Part shown: one piece after another, positions 1 to 7,390 of the stretch | Numbering within the stretch: the first letter of the stretch is position 1 | How the letters are laid out: the number at the start of each line of letters is the position of its first letter | NCBI GenBank assembly: GCA_030646715.1 | Contig: JAUSLJ010000035.1 | Span: 62,001 to 126,000, forward strand | Source: Agitococcus sp. | GTDB taxonomy: Bacteria; Pseudomonadota; Gammaproteobacteria; Pseudomonadales; Moraxellaceae | Length of the DNA stretch: 64,000 nucleotides | Reading direction: 5' to 3' | Made by a program: the position numbers and the translations under genes | The notes under the pieces: model-generated | Databases searched by the model: none | What the model was told of the DNA's origin: nothing | What the model saw: the letters and a program-made list of their open reading frames with translations, nothing else

Positions 1-36
1 TCCTAAGATGGTTCATTCTAAAAGGCTAGAGAAAAT

Positions 37-390
37 ATGTTTTACCAAATGTTAATACGGTTATTCCTCAGTGTTTGTGGTTTAGGTTTAGCGGATTATT
101 TGCTAGATGGTATTCGTTTTGACCAATTCAGCACCTTGTTTTGGGCAGCTTTGTTATTGGGTGTTGCCAATACTTTTGTTCGTCCTGTGTTGGTGTTTTT
201 TACCTTGCCGATTACGGTATTAACCTTAGGGTTTTTCTTGATTGTAATTAATGCCGCCGTGTTAGGTTTAGTAGCAGCATTATTATCGGGTTTTCATGTT
301 GCTGGTTTTTGGTCTGCTTTGTTGGCGTGGCTGATTGTGGCCGTGACACATTCAGTGGCAGGGGTGTTTTTGGGCAGGAAGAAATCGTAG
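37..390 (+). CDS. Small integral membrane protein, phage-holin-family/YvlD-like
   Basis: This 117-residue protein is almost entirely hydrophobic, with about four membrane segments (roughly residues 5-25, 33-50, 55-78 and 85-110) and a short basic tail ending in RKKS. The layout and the central VANTFVRPV motif match the YvlD/'phage holin family IV' group of chromosomal membrane proteins, whose role is unknown; the family name does not imply a prophage. The start is the first ATG, with an AGAG-type ribosome site just upstream. It stands alone here, converging on the PaaX-type gene 8 bases away. Family call is fairly sure, function unknown. Confidence 0.75.
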   Translation: MFYQMLIRLFLSVCGLGLADYLLDGIRFDQFSTLFWAALLLGVANTFVRPVLVFFTLPITVLTLGFFLIVINAAVLGLVAALLSGFHVAGFWSALLAWLIVAVTHSVAGVFLGRKKS

Positions 391-398
391 ATTTGAGA

Positions 399-1184
399 CT
401 AAGTTTTTTTCGTCCCCACCAAATCACGCCAAATTTTATGCCCCACTTGGTCAAAATGTCGCGTCATCTCAACAAAAGCATGACGCGCAGCCACATCGAC
501 AAAAGGTTCAGGCAATAACGGGTCAAAAACCACTTGTTTAATGGCTTTGCTCCCTAATATAAACGATTCACGGGCGGCAGCTTCAGGCTCTAAAGTTTCA
601 GCGCGTGCTAACCATGCTGTCATTTGTTGGTGGAGTTGAAGATAACTGAGGTTTAAAGCTGAGGTATCCCACAACGCATGAATTTCGCTTTCATGATGAC
701 TTTCAAATTGGTTGGCAATAAACACAATGGCTTCGCGTTCTAAACCGAGAGTGTAGAGGCGTTTACGCACCGTCAAAATACTATCTTCGATATTGTCAGG
801 ACGCATATGCAAGCCTTTATACAGCTCTCTAAAGCCTAACAGTTGTAAGGCGCGTTCACGTTTGCGTAGCGCGGTACGGTCGGTTCGGCCTAAGCCCGCG
901 GAAAATACAGCTATATAACCGCCATTCCAAGTTCTGACACGTTGTTCAGCAGTTCGCCAAGTGGCGACATCGCCCGCCAACTCTAAAGCTGTGGGACTTA
1001 AGCGATAGGTTGCTCGTTCTGCAGCTTCGATTAAACCTTCTGCCGATAATCGTGCCAATGCTACACGCACGCTGTTGTCACTGACGCCAAATAATTGGCA
1101 TGCGGCAATGGCATCTTTGGCCGATAACGCTTCATCAAACGCCAATAATAAATCTAAAATCAAATGCTTGGCGTTGGCTTTCAT
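399..1184 (-). CDS. PaaX-family transcriptional regulator
   Basis: The 261-residue protein has an N-terminal winged-helix region (about residues 5-75, with a helix-turn-helix around the segment reading VRVALARLSAEGLI) and a C-terminal domain typical of PaaX. PaaX repressors sense aryl-CoA thioesters such as phenylacetyl-CoA. No phenylacetate genes lie in this window; the neighbours on the far side are a fatty-acid desaturase and crotonase-fold enzymes, so an acyl-CoA ligand is a reasonable inference. It is separated from the desaturase gene, on the same strand, by an 88-base gap holding a long palindrome. Family assignment is good; ligand and targets are unknown. Confidence 0.85.
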   Translation of the reverse strand: MKANAKHLILDLLLAFDEALSAKDAIAACQLFGVSDNSVRVALARLSAEGLIEAAERATYRLSPTALELAGDVATWRTAEQRVRTWNGGYIAVFSAGLGRTDRTALRKRERALQLLGFRELYKGLHMRPDNIEDSILTVRKRLYTLGLEREAIVFIANQFESHHESEIHALWDTSALNLSYLQLHQQMTAWLARAETLEPEAAARESFILGSKAIKQVVFDPLLPEPFVDVAARHAFVEMTRHFDQVGHKIWRDLVGTKKT

Positions 1185-1200
1185 ATGGAAAAGAATCCTT

Positions 1201-1267
1201 GTAGGGACGAATTTATTCGCCTTTCAACTCAAATATGGGCAATATGGGCGAATAAATTCGCCCCTAC
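1201..1267. repeat. Long intergenic palindrome (GTAGGG...CCCTAC)
   Basis: The left arm, 1201-1221, begins GTAGGGACGAATTTATTCGCC; the right arm, 1247-1267, is its near-perfect reverse complement with one substitution. Each arm contains a further short palindrome (CGAATnnATTCG type). It fills most of the gap between the desaturase and the PaaX-type regulator. It may be a REP-like chromosomal repeat or an RNA processing hairpin; there is no U-tract making it a clear terminator. A shorter related motif (GTAGGAGCGGAT) is seen near 42861. Confidence 0.7.
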
Positions 1268-1272
1268 AGGTG

Positions 1273-2238
1273 TTATTGTTTAGTTGTTGCCCGACGCAAG
1301 ACATCAAAAATACTACTGGCTTGATTGGCTTTAGGAATCAGACCTTCTTTAATTAAAATGGCGTGTAGTTTCGGCAAATTCCAACTGGGAGCTGTTGCTA
1401 AAAAATGATGCTCTAAATGGTAATGCTCATGATGGGGCGAGATCAGTAGTTTTTCAATCCAATTAGCTTTTGAGCTGCGGGCATGAAGTAGGGGGTTGGT
1501 GCTTAACATATCTTCTACTACCGCATGGTCAGCAATTTGGCGAACCCGTAAAAACAAAGGGAAAGGTATTAAATAAGCCAACACCCACAACAAAAAATAT
1601 AAGCCATGTCCCATGCTATATAAGACTGCCCACATGGCCACTTGCCAGCCAATAGAAACTAAACCATTGTTTTTTATAAACTTCTGAATGTAGTTAATCA
1701 TGTTTTGTGGATTTTCGTATACCACAAGGTCAGTTAAGCCGTTGAGTTTGTATTGCCAATAACCACATTTCATCCCCAATAAACCAATGAAACTTTTAAG
1801 CCCTGAAAGTCCACTGATGTCGCGCAATAGCTTGCGTTGTAAACTTGCTTTACTGACAGGGTATTGTTTGGTCATGTGCAAATCGGGGTCATCAACCGTA
1901 CCTGCCAAACGATGATGTGCCATGTGATAAGCCCGATAACCCGCCAAACTATTAAAAGTCGGTAAAGCACATAAATATTCACCGACAAAATCATTCACTT
2001 TCTCGTTGGTGAATACCGCGCGATGAGCGGCATCGTGCATCAAAATCGACAAGCCTACTTGTGCACCTGCCAACAAAATAATTGAGATTAAAAAAGTAAT
2101 AGGATTAGGCCACAGCAGACTCAAGCCAAAAGCAATGACAATCAAACCCCAATCTTTGGCAAGGGCAATGCTGCCCATGAGGTTGGATTTTTTCGTTAAC
2201 TCGGCACGAACAGCAGGGTCAAGTTTGAATGTCGTCAT
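1273..2238 (-). CDS. Membrane fatty-acid desaturase
   Basis: This 321-residue protein shows the three histidine boxes of membrane di-iron desaturases: HDAAH at residues 68-72, HMAHH at 105-109, and HHEHYHLEHH at 269-278. Hydrophobic segments near 30-65 and 195-230 fit a polytopic inner-membrane enzyme. These enzymes put double bonds into acyl chains using oxygen and an electron donor; the exact substrate (phospholipid, acyl-CoA or another lipid) cannot be read from the sequence. The start ATG is followed by a soluble N-terminus, as usual. It is divergent from the first crotonase gene, and the shared 139-base gap holds an inverted repeat. Confidence 0.88.
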   Translation of the reverse strand: MTTFKLDPAVRAELTKKSNLMGSIALAKDWGLIVIAFGLSLLWPNPITFLISIILLAGAQVGLSILMHDAAHRAVFTNEKVNDFVGEYLCALPTFNSLAGYRAYHMAHHRLAGTVDDPDLHMTKQYPVSKASLQRKLLRDISGLSGLKSFIGLLGMKCGYWQYKLNGLTDLVVYENPQNMINYIQKFIKNNGLVSIGWQVAMWAVLYSMGHGLYFLLWVLAYLIPFPLFLRVRQIADHAVVEDMLSTNPLLHARSSKANWIEKLLISPHHEHYHLEHHFLATAPSWNLPKLHAILIKEGLIPKANQASSIFDVLRRATTKQ

Positions 2239-2264
2239 GATGTCTTCTCTAATAATGTGTGACT

Positions 2265-2309
2265 AAATATTACCAATAATGTAACTATAATACAAATTAA
2301 GTAATATTT
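2265..2309. promoter_or_regulatory. Inverted repeat in divergent promoter region (possible operator)
   Basis: AAATATTAC (2265-2273) and GTAATATTT (2301-2309) form a perfect nine-base inverted repeat about 27 bases apart in the gap between the divergent desaturase and crotonase genes. A TATAAT hexamer lies between them at 2286-2291. The layout would suit a regulator acting on both genes, but the region is AT-rich and no protein can be assigned. Confidence 0.3.
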
Positions 2310-2377
2310 CATGTTGTATTTAAAAAATAGATAGTTTGTAATTAGTACCGATGACTTTATTACTAGAGGATGGGATG

Positions 2378-3292
2378 ATGGAAAAATTAACAACAATGAC
2401 CTACGAGCGGACGGGGCGTATTGCCCGTATTACCCTCAATCGCCCAGAACGTGGCAATGGCATTACGATGGATATGCCGCGAGAGTTAACAGCCTGTGTC
2501 GAGCGCGCTAATCTTGACCCCGAAGTACACGTTATTGCCTTGTCTGGTAACGGTACTGGCTTTTGTGGCGGTTATGATTTGGTTGATAGCGCGCAAAATA
2601 TGGCGATGGAAAATGCTCAGTCTGTCGATTTAAAAGGCACGCCGCTTGACCCTTTAATACAAATGAAAAATCACATTCCTAATAGTAATTGGGATCCCAT
2701 GATTGACTACGCGATGATGAGTCGTAACGTCAAAGGTTTCATGAGTTTGTTTCACTCGGATAAACCCGTGGTCTGTAAGGTTCACGGCTTTTGTGTGGCT
2801 GGCGGCACAGATATGGCCTTGTGTTCGGATTTATTAGTGATTGCGGATGATGCGAAAATCGGCTATCCCCCTGCGCGGGTTTGGGGTTCGCCAACCACTG
2901 CGATTTGGGTGCATCGTCTAGGTATCGAAAAAGCCAAGCGTTTGTTATTTACGGGCGATTGTTTGTCTGGCAAAGAAGCTCAAGAGTGGGGTTTAGCGAT
3001 TGAATCTGCTCCTTCAGAAAAACTAAATGAACGTTTTGAAATTTTGCTGAATCGTATTGCTCTAATGCCGATTAATCAATTAGTGATGATGAAACTGTTA
3101 CTGAATCAAACGATTATGGCGCAAGGTTTACACACCACTCAAATCTTAGGAACAGTATTCGACGGTATGACGCGCCATACCCAAGAAGGTTATGACTTTC
3201 AACAACGTGCCGCTAGTGCAGGTTTTAAGCAAGCTGTTCGTGAACGAGATGAGCCGTTTGGCGATTTTGGTATGTCATCTTTTAAGGGGTAA
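2378..3292 (+). CDS. Crotonase-superfamily protein (enoyl-CoA hydratase/isomerase fold)
   Basis: The reading frame opens earlier at 2351, but an AGAGGA ribosome site at 2365-2370 fits the ATG at 2378 best, giving 304 residues. The crotonase fold is clear: an ITLNRPERGNG start, the oxyanion-hole segments GFCGGYDL and GFCVAGGTDMAL. It has a long insertion of about 35 residues between these two, missing from the other crotonases here. The first catalytic Glu of enoyl-CoA hydratase is replaced by Asp (GGTD, about residue 145) and the second by Pro (YPPARV, about 165). It may therefore not be a simple hydratase. Its 3' end overlaps the convergent GIY-YIG gene by 11 bases. Confidence 0.85.
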   Translation: MEKLTTMTYERTGRIARITLNRPERGNGITMDMPRELTACVERANLDPEVHVIALSGNGTGFCGGYDLVDSAQNMAMENAQSVDLKGTPLDPLIQMKNHIPNSNWDPMIDYAMMSRNVKGFMSLFHSDKPVVCKVHGFCVAGGTDMALCSDLLVIADDAKIGYPPARVWGSPTTAIWVHRLGIEKAKRLLFTGDCLSGKEAQEWGLAIESAPSEKLNERFEILLNRIALMPINQLVMMKLLLNQTIMAQGLHTTQILGTVFDGMTRHTQEGYDFQQRAASAGFKQAVRERDEPFGDFGMSSFKG

Positions 3293-3578
3293 GAGACGTA
3301 ATCAGTTGCTCTTTGGCTGCGCGAGACAGTTGTTTAATGGCGTATTCGCGCTGGCTGGCGCTGGCGCGGTTAGCGAGAGTTTCGCTATATACCAAGCATA
3401 CAGGCCGACGATGACGCGTGTAACGCGCGCCTTTGTTGCTGTTTTTTTCACCATTATGTTCAGCAAGACGACGATTCAAGTCGGTGGTAATGCCTGTATA
3501 TAAACTGTTGTCAGCACAGCGTATTAGATAGACGAACCATGTGGAGGTAAGTGATGGTTTGGTTAAATCATTAGGCAT
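3282..3578 (-). CDS. GIY-YIG nuclease-superfamily protein (YhbQ-like)
   Basis: This small 98-residue protein carries the GIY-YIG core as FVYLIRCADNSLYTGIT near residues 15-31, followed by DLNRRLAEHN with the conserved Arg, then a downstream Glu (about residue 66). Length and motif match the stand-alone UPF0213/YhbQ group, which lacks a separate DNA-binding domain and has been proposed to act in DNA repair or recombination; this is not proven. It is followed on the same strand by a 57-residue zinc-ribbon gene only three bases upstream of its start, so the two are probably cotranscribed. Confidence 0.85.
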   Translation of the reverse strand: MPNDLTKPSLTSTWFVYLIRCADNSLYTGITTDLNRRLAEHNGEKNSNKGARYTRHRRPVCLVYSETLANRASASQREYAIKQLSRAAKEQLITSLTP

Positions 3579-3581
3579 AAT

Positions 3582-3755
3582 TTACGTTGCAGTAACCTTT
3601 TGTTCTTGGCAACGTTCACATCGCCACACGGTGACTAATTTACCTTGTTGCACATCAAACTGTTTTTCTTGAACAATTTGCCAACGATGAAAACCATGCC
3701 GACACATTCCTTTAGCAGCGGCGACTGGCTTTTTAAATGCAAGAACATTACCCAT
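3582..3755 (-). CDS. Small zinc-ribbon-like conserved protein (57 residues)
   Basis: This gene is shorter than usual ORF cut-offs and was found by translating the minus strand. It starts MGNVLAFKKPVAAAKG and has metal-ligand-like residues C18, H20 or H23, C46 and C49, the last pair in WRCERC. That spacing suggests a small one-zinc ribbon. I recall similar 55-65-residue proteins starting MGNVLxFK in Moraxellaceae and pseudomonads, annotated as hypothetical. It ends three bases before the GIY-YIG start, implying a two-gene transcript. Coding is supported by a clean start, the cysteine pattern and tight packing. Function is unknown. Confidence 0.75.
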   Translation of the reverse strand: MGNVLAFKKPVAAAKGMCRHGFHRWQIVQEKQFDVQQGKLVTVWRCERCQEQKVTAT

Positions 3756-3992
3756 AATGAATTCTGTGGCTGAAGGTAAGGAAGCAGAAAAAACAAAAGC
3801 ATTATAACGTCACTTTTCCAACTGAGTGGCCACAGAGAGTGCTGATTTGTGCAAGATAATAGTGTGTTTGTTTAAGTTATTCTTGAGTTCCTCTATATTT
3901 TTAAACACATCAGTCAGAAAAAGCTGCTGCAATCTTGATGCGACTCCCTTATGCTCGCTGGCATCATTGATTCAATAACACAGGATATTAAA

Positions 3993-4661
3993 ATGAGCTA
4001 TATGCAGTTAAGTCGTGATGGCGCAGTGTGGAATTTATCGTTAACAAATGGCGAAAACCGTTTAAATGACGATATGTTAGCCGAGTTTCAAACGGCATTA
4101 GATACCATTGAACATACCGAAGGCAAAGGCGCATTAGTCATTACCAGTAGTGATCCTAAGTTTTGGAGCAATGGTATCGACCTTAACTTTGTCCAAGAAA
4201 AAGGCGGCATGCAGTATTTAGTCACCGAGTTTGCGCCACGTTTAGACCGTTTATTACTGCGTTTGGCGCGGTTTCCTTTGCCAACCATTGCTTGTTTATG
4301 TGGCCATGCTTACGCGGGCGGCGCACTCATTGCATCAGCGTGTGATTTTAGAACGATGCGCGCGGATAGAGGCCGTTTCTGCTTTCCTGAAGTTGATATT
4401 AAAATTCCATTCACTCCGATTATGACTGAAATTGTTCGTTTGTTACCAAATCCACAAATCGCTTGGCACATGGCAAGTACAGGTATTGCCTTAGGTGGTG
4501 AAGAAGCTGTGAAAGCAGGAGTGGTCGATAAAGCACTCGGTGAAGCCGAATTGTTACCCACCACAATGGCATGGGCAGCTGAATTGGCAAAGAAAGACCG
4601 TCAAACCTATACCTTGATTAAACGTCGCTGGCGCAATGCCTTAGAGGCATTTGCTCATTAA
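3993..4661 (+). CDS. Crotonase-fold enoyl-CoA isomerase-like protein
   Basis: The ATG at 3993 is preceded by an AGGA ribosome site and gives a 222-residue protein; an upstream in-frame ATG at 3951 lacks one. The fold is shown by NGIDLNFV and GHAYAGGALIASACD. The hydratase residue Glu144 is absent (ALIA), while the second Glu is kept (E133 in FPEVDI). A single Glu at this place is what delta3,delta2-enoyl-CoA isomerases of the ECI1 type use, so isomerase activity on unsaturated acyl-CoAs is the best inference. At 222 residues it is short for the superfamily. It converges on another crotonase gene across a strong hairpin. Confidence 0.83.
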   Translation: MSYMQLSRDGAVWNLSLTNGENRLNDDMLAEFQTALDTIEHTEGKGALVITSSDPKFWSNGIDLNFVQEKGGMQYLVTEFAPRLDRLLLRLARFPLPTIACLCGHAYAGGALIASACDFRTMRADRGRFCFPEVDIKIPFTPIMTEIVRLLPNPQIAWHMASTGIALGGEEAVKAGVVDKALGEAELLPTTMAWAAELAKKDRQTYTLIKRRWRNALEAFAH

Positions 4662-4668
4662 AACGTAC

Positions 4669-4688
4669 GGGCGTGATTCATCACGCCC
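4669..4688. terminator. Bidirectional terminator-like hairpin
   Basis: GGGCGTGA and TCACGCCC form a perfect eight-base stem with a TTCA loop, midway between two convergent crotonase genes. The plus-side continuation is TATAACTTAA, so the U-tract is weak. A nearly identical hairpin lies at 21458. Confidence 0.65.
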
Positions 4689-4701
4689 TATAACTTAACT
4701 A

Positions 4702-5577
4702 TTATTCCCACCACGGATAAAATGGTGGCATAACACTGGCTTTACTTTGATAGTCAGGTGCACGTTTTTCTAAAAACGATTTAATCCCTTCTTTACCATC
4801 ACCGACACTAGTATAAAACATCGCTAAGGAATCGGATTTATGTGCTTCGATTGGGTGATTTTCTGCGCTATTGCGGTACATCAGTTGTCGTGCCAAAGCG
4901 ACAGCAACAGGCGAGCGATGATCAACAAATTTATGTGCCAGTTTATAGGCTTCGTTTAACAGTTCTTCGGGTGAATAAACTGCTTTAATTAATCGACCTT
5001 GCAAGGCTTCGGCAGGCGTTAAAATATCGCCACTATAGACCCACTCTAAAGCCTGACTAATACCTACAATGCGCGGTAAAAACCAGCTCGAACAGGCTTC
5101 GGGCGTAATGCCAATTTTGCCAAAGACAAAACCAATTCGCGCTTTTTCGGAGGCTAAACGAATATCCATAGCAAGAGTCATGGTTGCGCCAATGCCGACG
5201 GCTGCGCCATTAATGGCAGCAATGACAGGTTTTTTACATTCAAAAATGGCTAAAGTCACACGGCCACCCGTGTCGCGTACACCTGCATGAATGGCTTCAT
5301 CTGTTAAACGATTTTCCATGTCATCAAGAGTAGGGTGCAAGCTTTCATTCAAACCAAAAACATTGCCTTCTTTGCTTAAATCCATACCTGCACAAAAGGC
5401 TTTACCTGCACCTGTCACGACAATGGCGGCGACTTCATCATCATCACTGGCACGATAAAACGCATGTTCGAGTTCGTTGGCCATTTCAACAGTAAATGCA
5501 TTCATTTGTTCGGGACGATTGAGAGTAATGGTTAAAATGCGGTCAGTAATTTGATAAAGAATGGTTTGGTAGCTCAT
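4702..5577 (-). CDS. Crotonase-fold protein, ECI2/PECI-like enoyl-CoA isomerase
   Basis: This 291-residue protein begins with a typical ITLNRPEQMNAFT segment and has FCAGMDLSKE and NGAAVGIGATMTLAMD for the oxyanion hole. Neither hydratase Glu is present (ATMT and VFGK at those positions), but a Glu occurs in TPEACSSW (E160), the place used by peroxisomal ECI2-type delta3,delta2-enoyl-CoA isomerases. An isomerase role in oxidation of unsaturated fatty acids is therefore likely (inference from family chemistry). It is monocistronic here and convergent with the previous crotonase gene. Confidence 0.85.
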   Translation of the reverse strand: MSYQTILYQITDRILTITLNRPEQMNAFTVEMANELEHAFYRASDDDEVAAIVVTGAGKAFCAGMDLSKEGNVFGLNESLHPTLDDMENRLTDEAIHAGVRDTGGRVTLAIFECKKPVIAAINGAAVGIGATMTLAMDIRLASEKARIGFVFGKIGITPEACSSWFLPRIVGISQALEWVYSGDILTPAEALQGRLIKAVYSPEELLNEAYKLAHKFVDHRSPVAVALARQLMYRNSAENHPIEAHKSDSLAMFYTSVGDGKEGIKSFLEKRAPDYQSKASVMPPFYPWWE

Positions 5578-5679
5578 GTTGTTGTTCTCTTGGTTTCAGA
5601 AAAATGGGAGGTAGTTGCTTATACTGGTACTTTCGTGCTGAAATCAAGCCATTATTTTTAAGGCCATTGAGATTACCTG

Positions 5680-6384
5680 ATGAATGTTTTAATTGTCCAT
5701 GCCCATCCAGAAGCTAAATCGTTTAATACCGCGTTAATGACGCAAGCCAAAGAACAGTTTACTCAAGCAGGGCATAGTGTCGAAGTCTCTGATTTATATG
5801 AGATGAATTGGAATCCTATTGCGTCTGCCGACGATTTTGCCGAGCGTAAAAGCCCTGACTATTTAGTCTATGCTTTAGAGCAACGTTATAACTTTGATAA
5901 ACAAGCGATTGCACCTGACATTGCTATTGAAATTGCTAAGTTGCAAAAAGCGGATTTGTTGATTTTAAATTTCCCATTATTTTGGTTTTCAGTTCCTGCC
6001 ATTATGAAAGGTTGGATTGACCGTGTACTTATTTCGGGCGTGTGTTATGGCGGGATGCGTTTTTATGATCAAGGCGGTTTAAAAGGTAAAAAAGCCTTAG
6101 TAACGTTAACTTTAGGTGGTCGTGAGCATATGTTTGGTGAAAAAGCCATTCATGGTGAGTTGGTCGATGGTATGTTACGGCCGTTGTTGCGTGGCACATT
6201 GGCTTATGTCGGTTTAGAGGTTTTGCCACCCTTTATTGGCTATCATGTGCCGTATATTAGCCAAGAAGCGCGAGAACAGATTTTGGTCGATTATAAAAGT
6301 TACTTGGCTAATTTAGATGACCTAACGCCATTGCGTTATCCACACATGGACGAGTTTGATGGCAAGTTATATCCGAAGTCATAG
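5680..6384 (+). CDS. Flavodoxin-fold NAD(P)H-dependent oxidoreductase (MdaB/KefF-like)
   Basis: The 234-residue protein begins MNVLIVHAHPEAKSFNTAL, the FMN-phosphate-binding strand-loop of NAD(P)H quinone reductases, and continues with LILNFPLFWFSVPAIMKGWIDRV and a GGREHMFGE segment, all typical of the KefF/MdaB/NQO family. These cytosolic flavoproteins reduce quinones by two electrons; some serve as KefC-channel subunits, but no Kef gene is present here. The next gene, an alpha/beta hydrolase on the same strand, starts 24 bases on, so the two may form an operon. Confidence 0.87.
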   Translation: MNVLIVHAHPEAKSFNTALMTQAKEQFTQAGHSVEVSDLYEMNWNPIASADDFAERKSPDYLVYALEQRYNFDKQAIAPDIAIEIAKLQKADLLILNFPLFWFSVPAIMKGWIDRVLISGVCYGGMRFYDQGGLKGKKALVTLTLGGREHMFGEKAIHGELVDGMLRPLLRGTLAYVGLEVLPPFIGYHVPYISQEAREQILVDYKSYLANLDDLTPLRYPHMDEFDGKLYPKS

Positions 6385-6408
6385 CCATAAAACAACGAGT
6401 TGATAACG

Positions 6409-7326
6409 ATGAAAATGCTCCATTATGTCAAGCTAGATGATGGCTATGAATTACCTGTCTATGCGATTGGTCGTGGCCAGCCTGTCTTGATGCTGCATGG
6501 TTTTGGTATGGATGCAGCGTTATGGCTACCTTTTGTATTGCCATATTGCCATAAATTTCAATTTTTTTTACCGCATTTTCGGGGCTTTGGTCATGCTCAC
6601 GGCATCCCGTTCAATCAAGCCGACGCTTTATCGAATTATGTTGATGATTTAGAGCAATTAGTTACTCATTTTGACTTAGATGATTTTTTGGTGGCGGGCA
6701 TTTCGATGGGGGCATTAACCTCCTTAAAATGGCAGCAACAAGGGCGGTCATGGGCAAAAGTAGCCCGTTATTTACACATCGACCAATCGCCAGCACCCTG
6801 TAATACCGATGATTGGCAGCATGGTTTATTTGGTGAGCAGCAAGGCGAATTATTTGCGCAGTTTCGAGCATTAATTACGGCAATCTCCCCATATCAACAG
6901 CAAGATTTTCAGCAAATTCCAAGCCCGTTACGCACACAAATGCGCGGTATTTTGTCATCGTTTTTTCAACACGCTTTATCTAAACCCAGCCATAAAAAGT
7001 TGGTGCAATTTTCGTTTAAAAGCGAAAAAGCGGCATCATTAGTTGTTCCGACTAAAGGTAGTTGGTGGAATTATTTGGTTTGTATGCAGGCTTATTTAGA
7101 GATGCCTTACGACTTTAGAGCCAGTTTAGCTAATTTAAGCACACCAATGACGGTTTTTACGGGCATGAAGTCTACGATGTATCCACCACAAGGTCAGTTA
7201 GCGATGGTGGATATGGTTCAACAAGCAGTGAAAACAGTGCACTTTCATCAATCGGGGCATATGCCGTTGTTTGATGAGCCGATTAAATTTGTTCGTGAGT
7301 TTGGACGGTTTTTGGCGGGGCGTTAA
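6409..7326 (+). CDS. Alpha/beta-fold hydrolase
   Basis: The ATG at 6409 gives 305 residues; a TTG nine bases upstream is in frame but less likely. The fold is shown by VLMLHGFGMDAALW (oxyanion HG motif), the nucleophile elbow GISMG (Ser about residue 99) and a late catalytic His in HQSGHMPLFDEP. The usual acid position, normally Asp in a GxxD segment before PP, reads GMKSTMYPP with no acidic residue, so the acid may come from another strand or activity may be weak. Substrate is unknown; it probably shares a transcript with the oxidoreductase before it. Confidence 0.82.
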   Translation: MKMLHYVKLDDGYELPVYAIGRGQPVLMLHGFGMDAALWLPFVLPYCHKFQFFLPHFRGFGHAHGIPFNQADALSNYVDDLEQLVTHFDLDDFLVAGISMGALTSLKWQQQGRSWAKVARYLHIDQSPAPCNTDDWQHGLFGEQQGELFAQFRALITAISPYQQQDFQQIPSPLRTQMRGILSSFFQHALSKPSHKKLVQFSFKSEKAASLVVPTKGSWWNYLVCMQAYLEMPYDFRASLANLSTPMTVFTGMKSTMYPPQGQLAMVDMVQQAVKTVHFHQSGHMPLFDEPIKFVREFGRFLAGR

Positions 7327-7363
7327 ATGATGCTTGAACACATTAAAACTATTTGCCAATATA

Positions 7364-7384
7364 GGGGCGCAATCAACGCGCCCC
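7364..7384. terminator. GC-rich hairpin between convergent genes
   Basis: GGGGCGC and GCGCCCC pair perfectly over seven bases with a seven-base loop. It lies between the alpha/beta hydrolase and the convergent AhpD-like gene, so it probably ends transcription for one or both; the T-rich tail on the plus side is short. Confidence 0.6.
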
Positions 7385-7390
7385 TTCAAT

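Noticed and set aside
37-390. 'Phage holin family' match as sign of a prophage
   Set aside because: The family is chromosomal (YvlD-like), and no other phage gene is present in the window.
3756-3992. A gene in the 237-base gap before the second crotonase
   Set aside because: No frame with a start and a family; only AT-rich DNA with weak promoter-like stretches.
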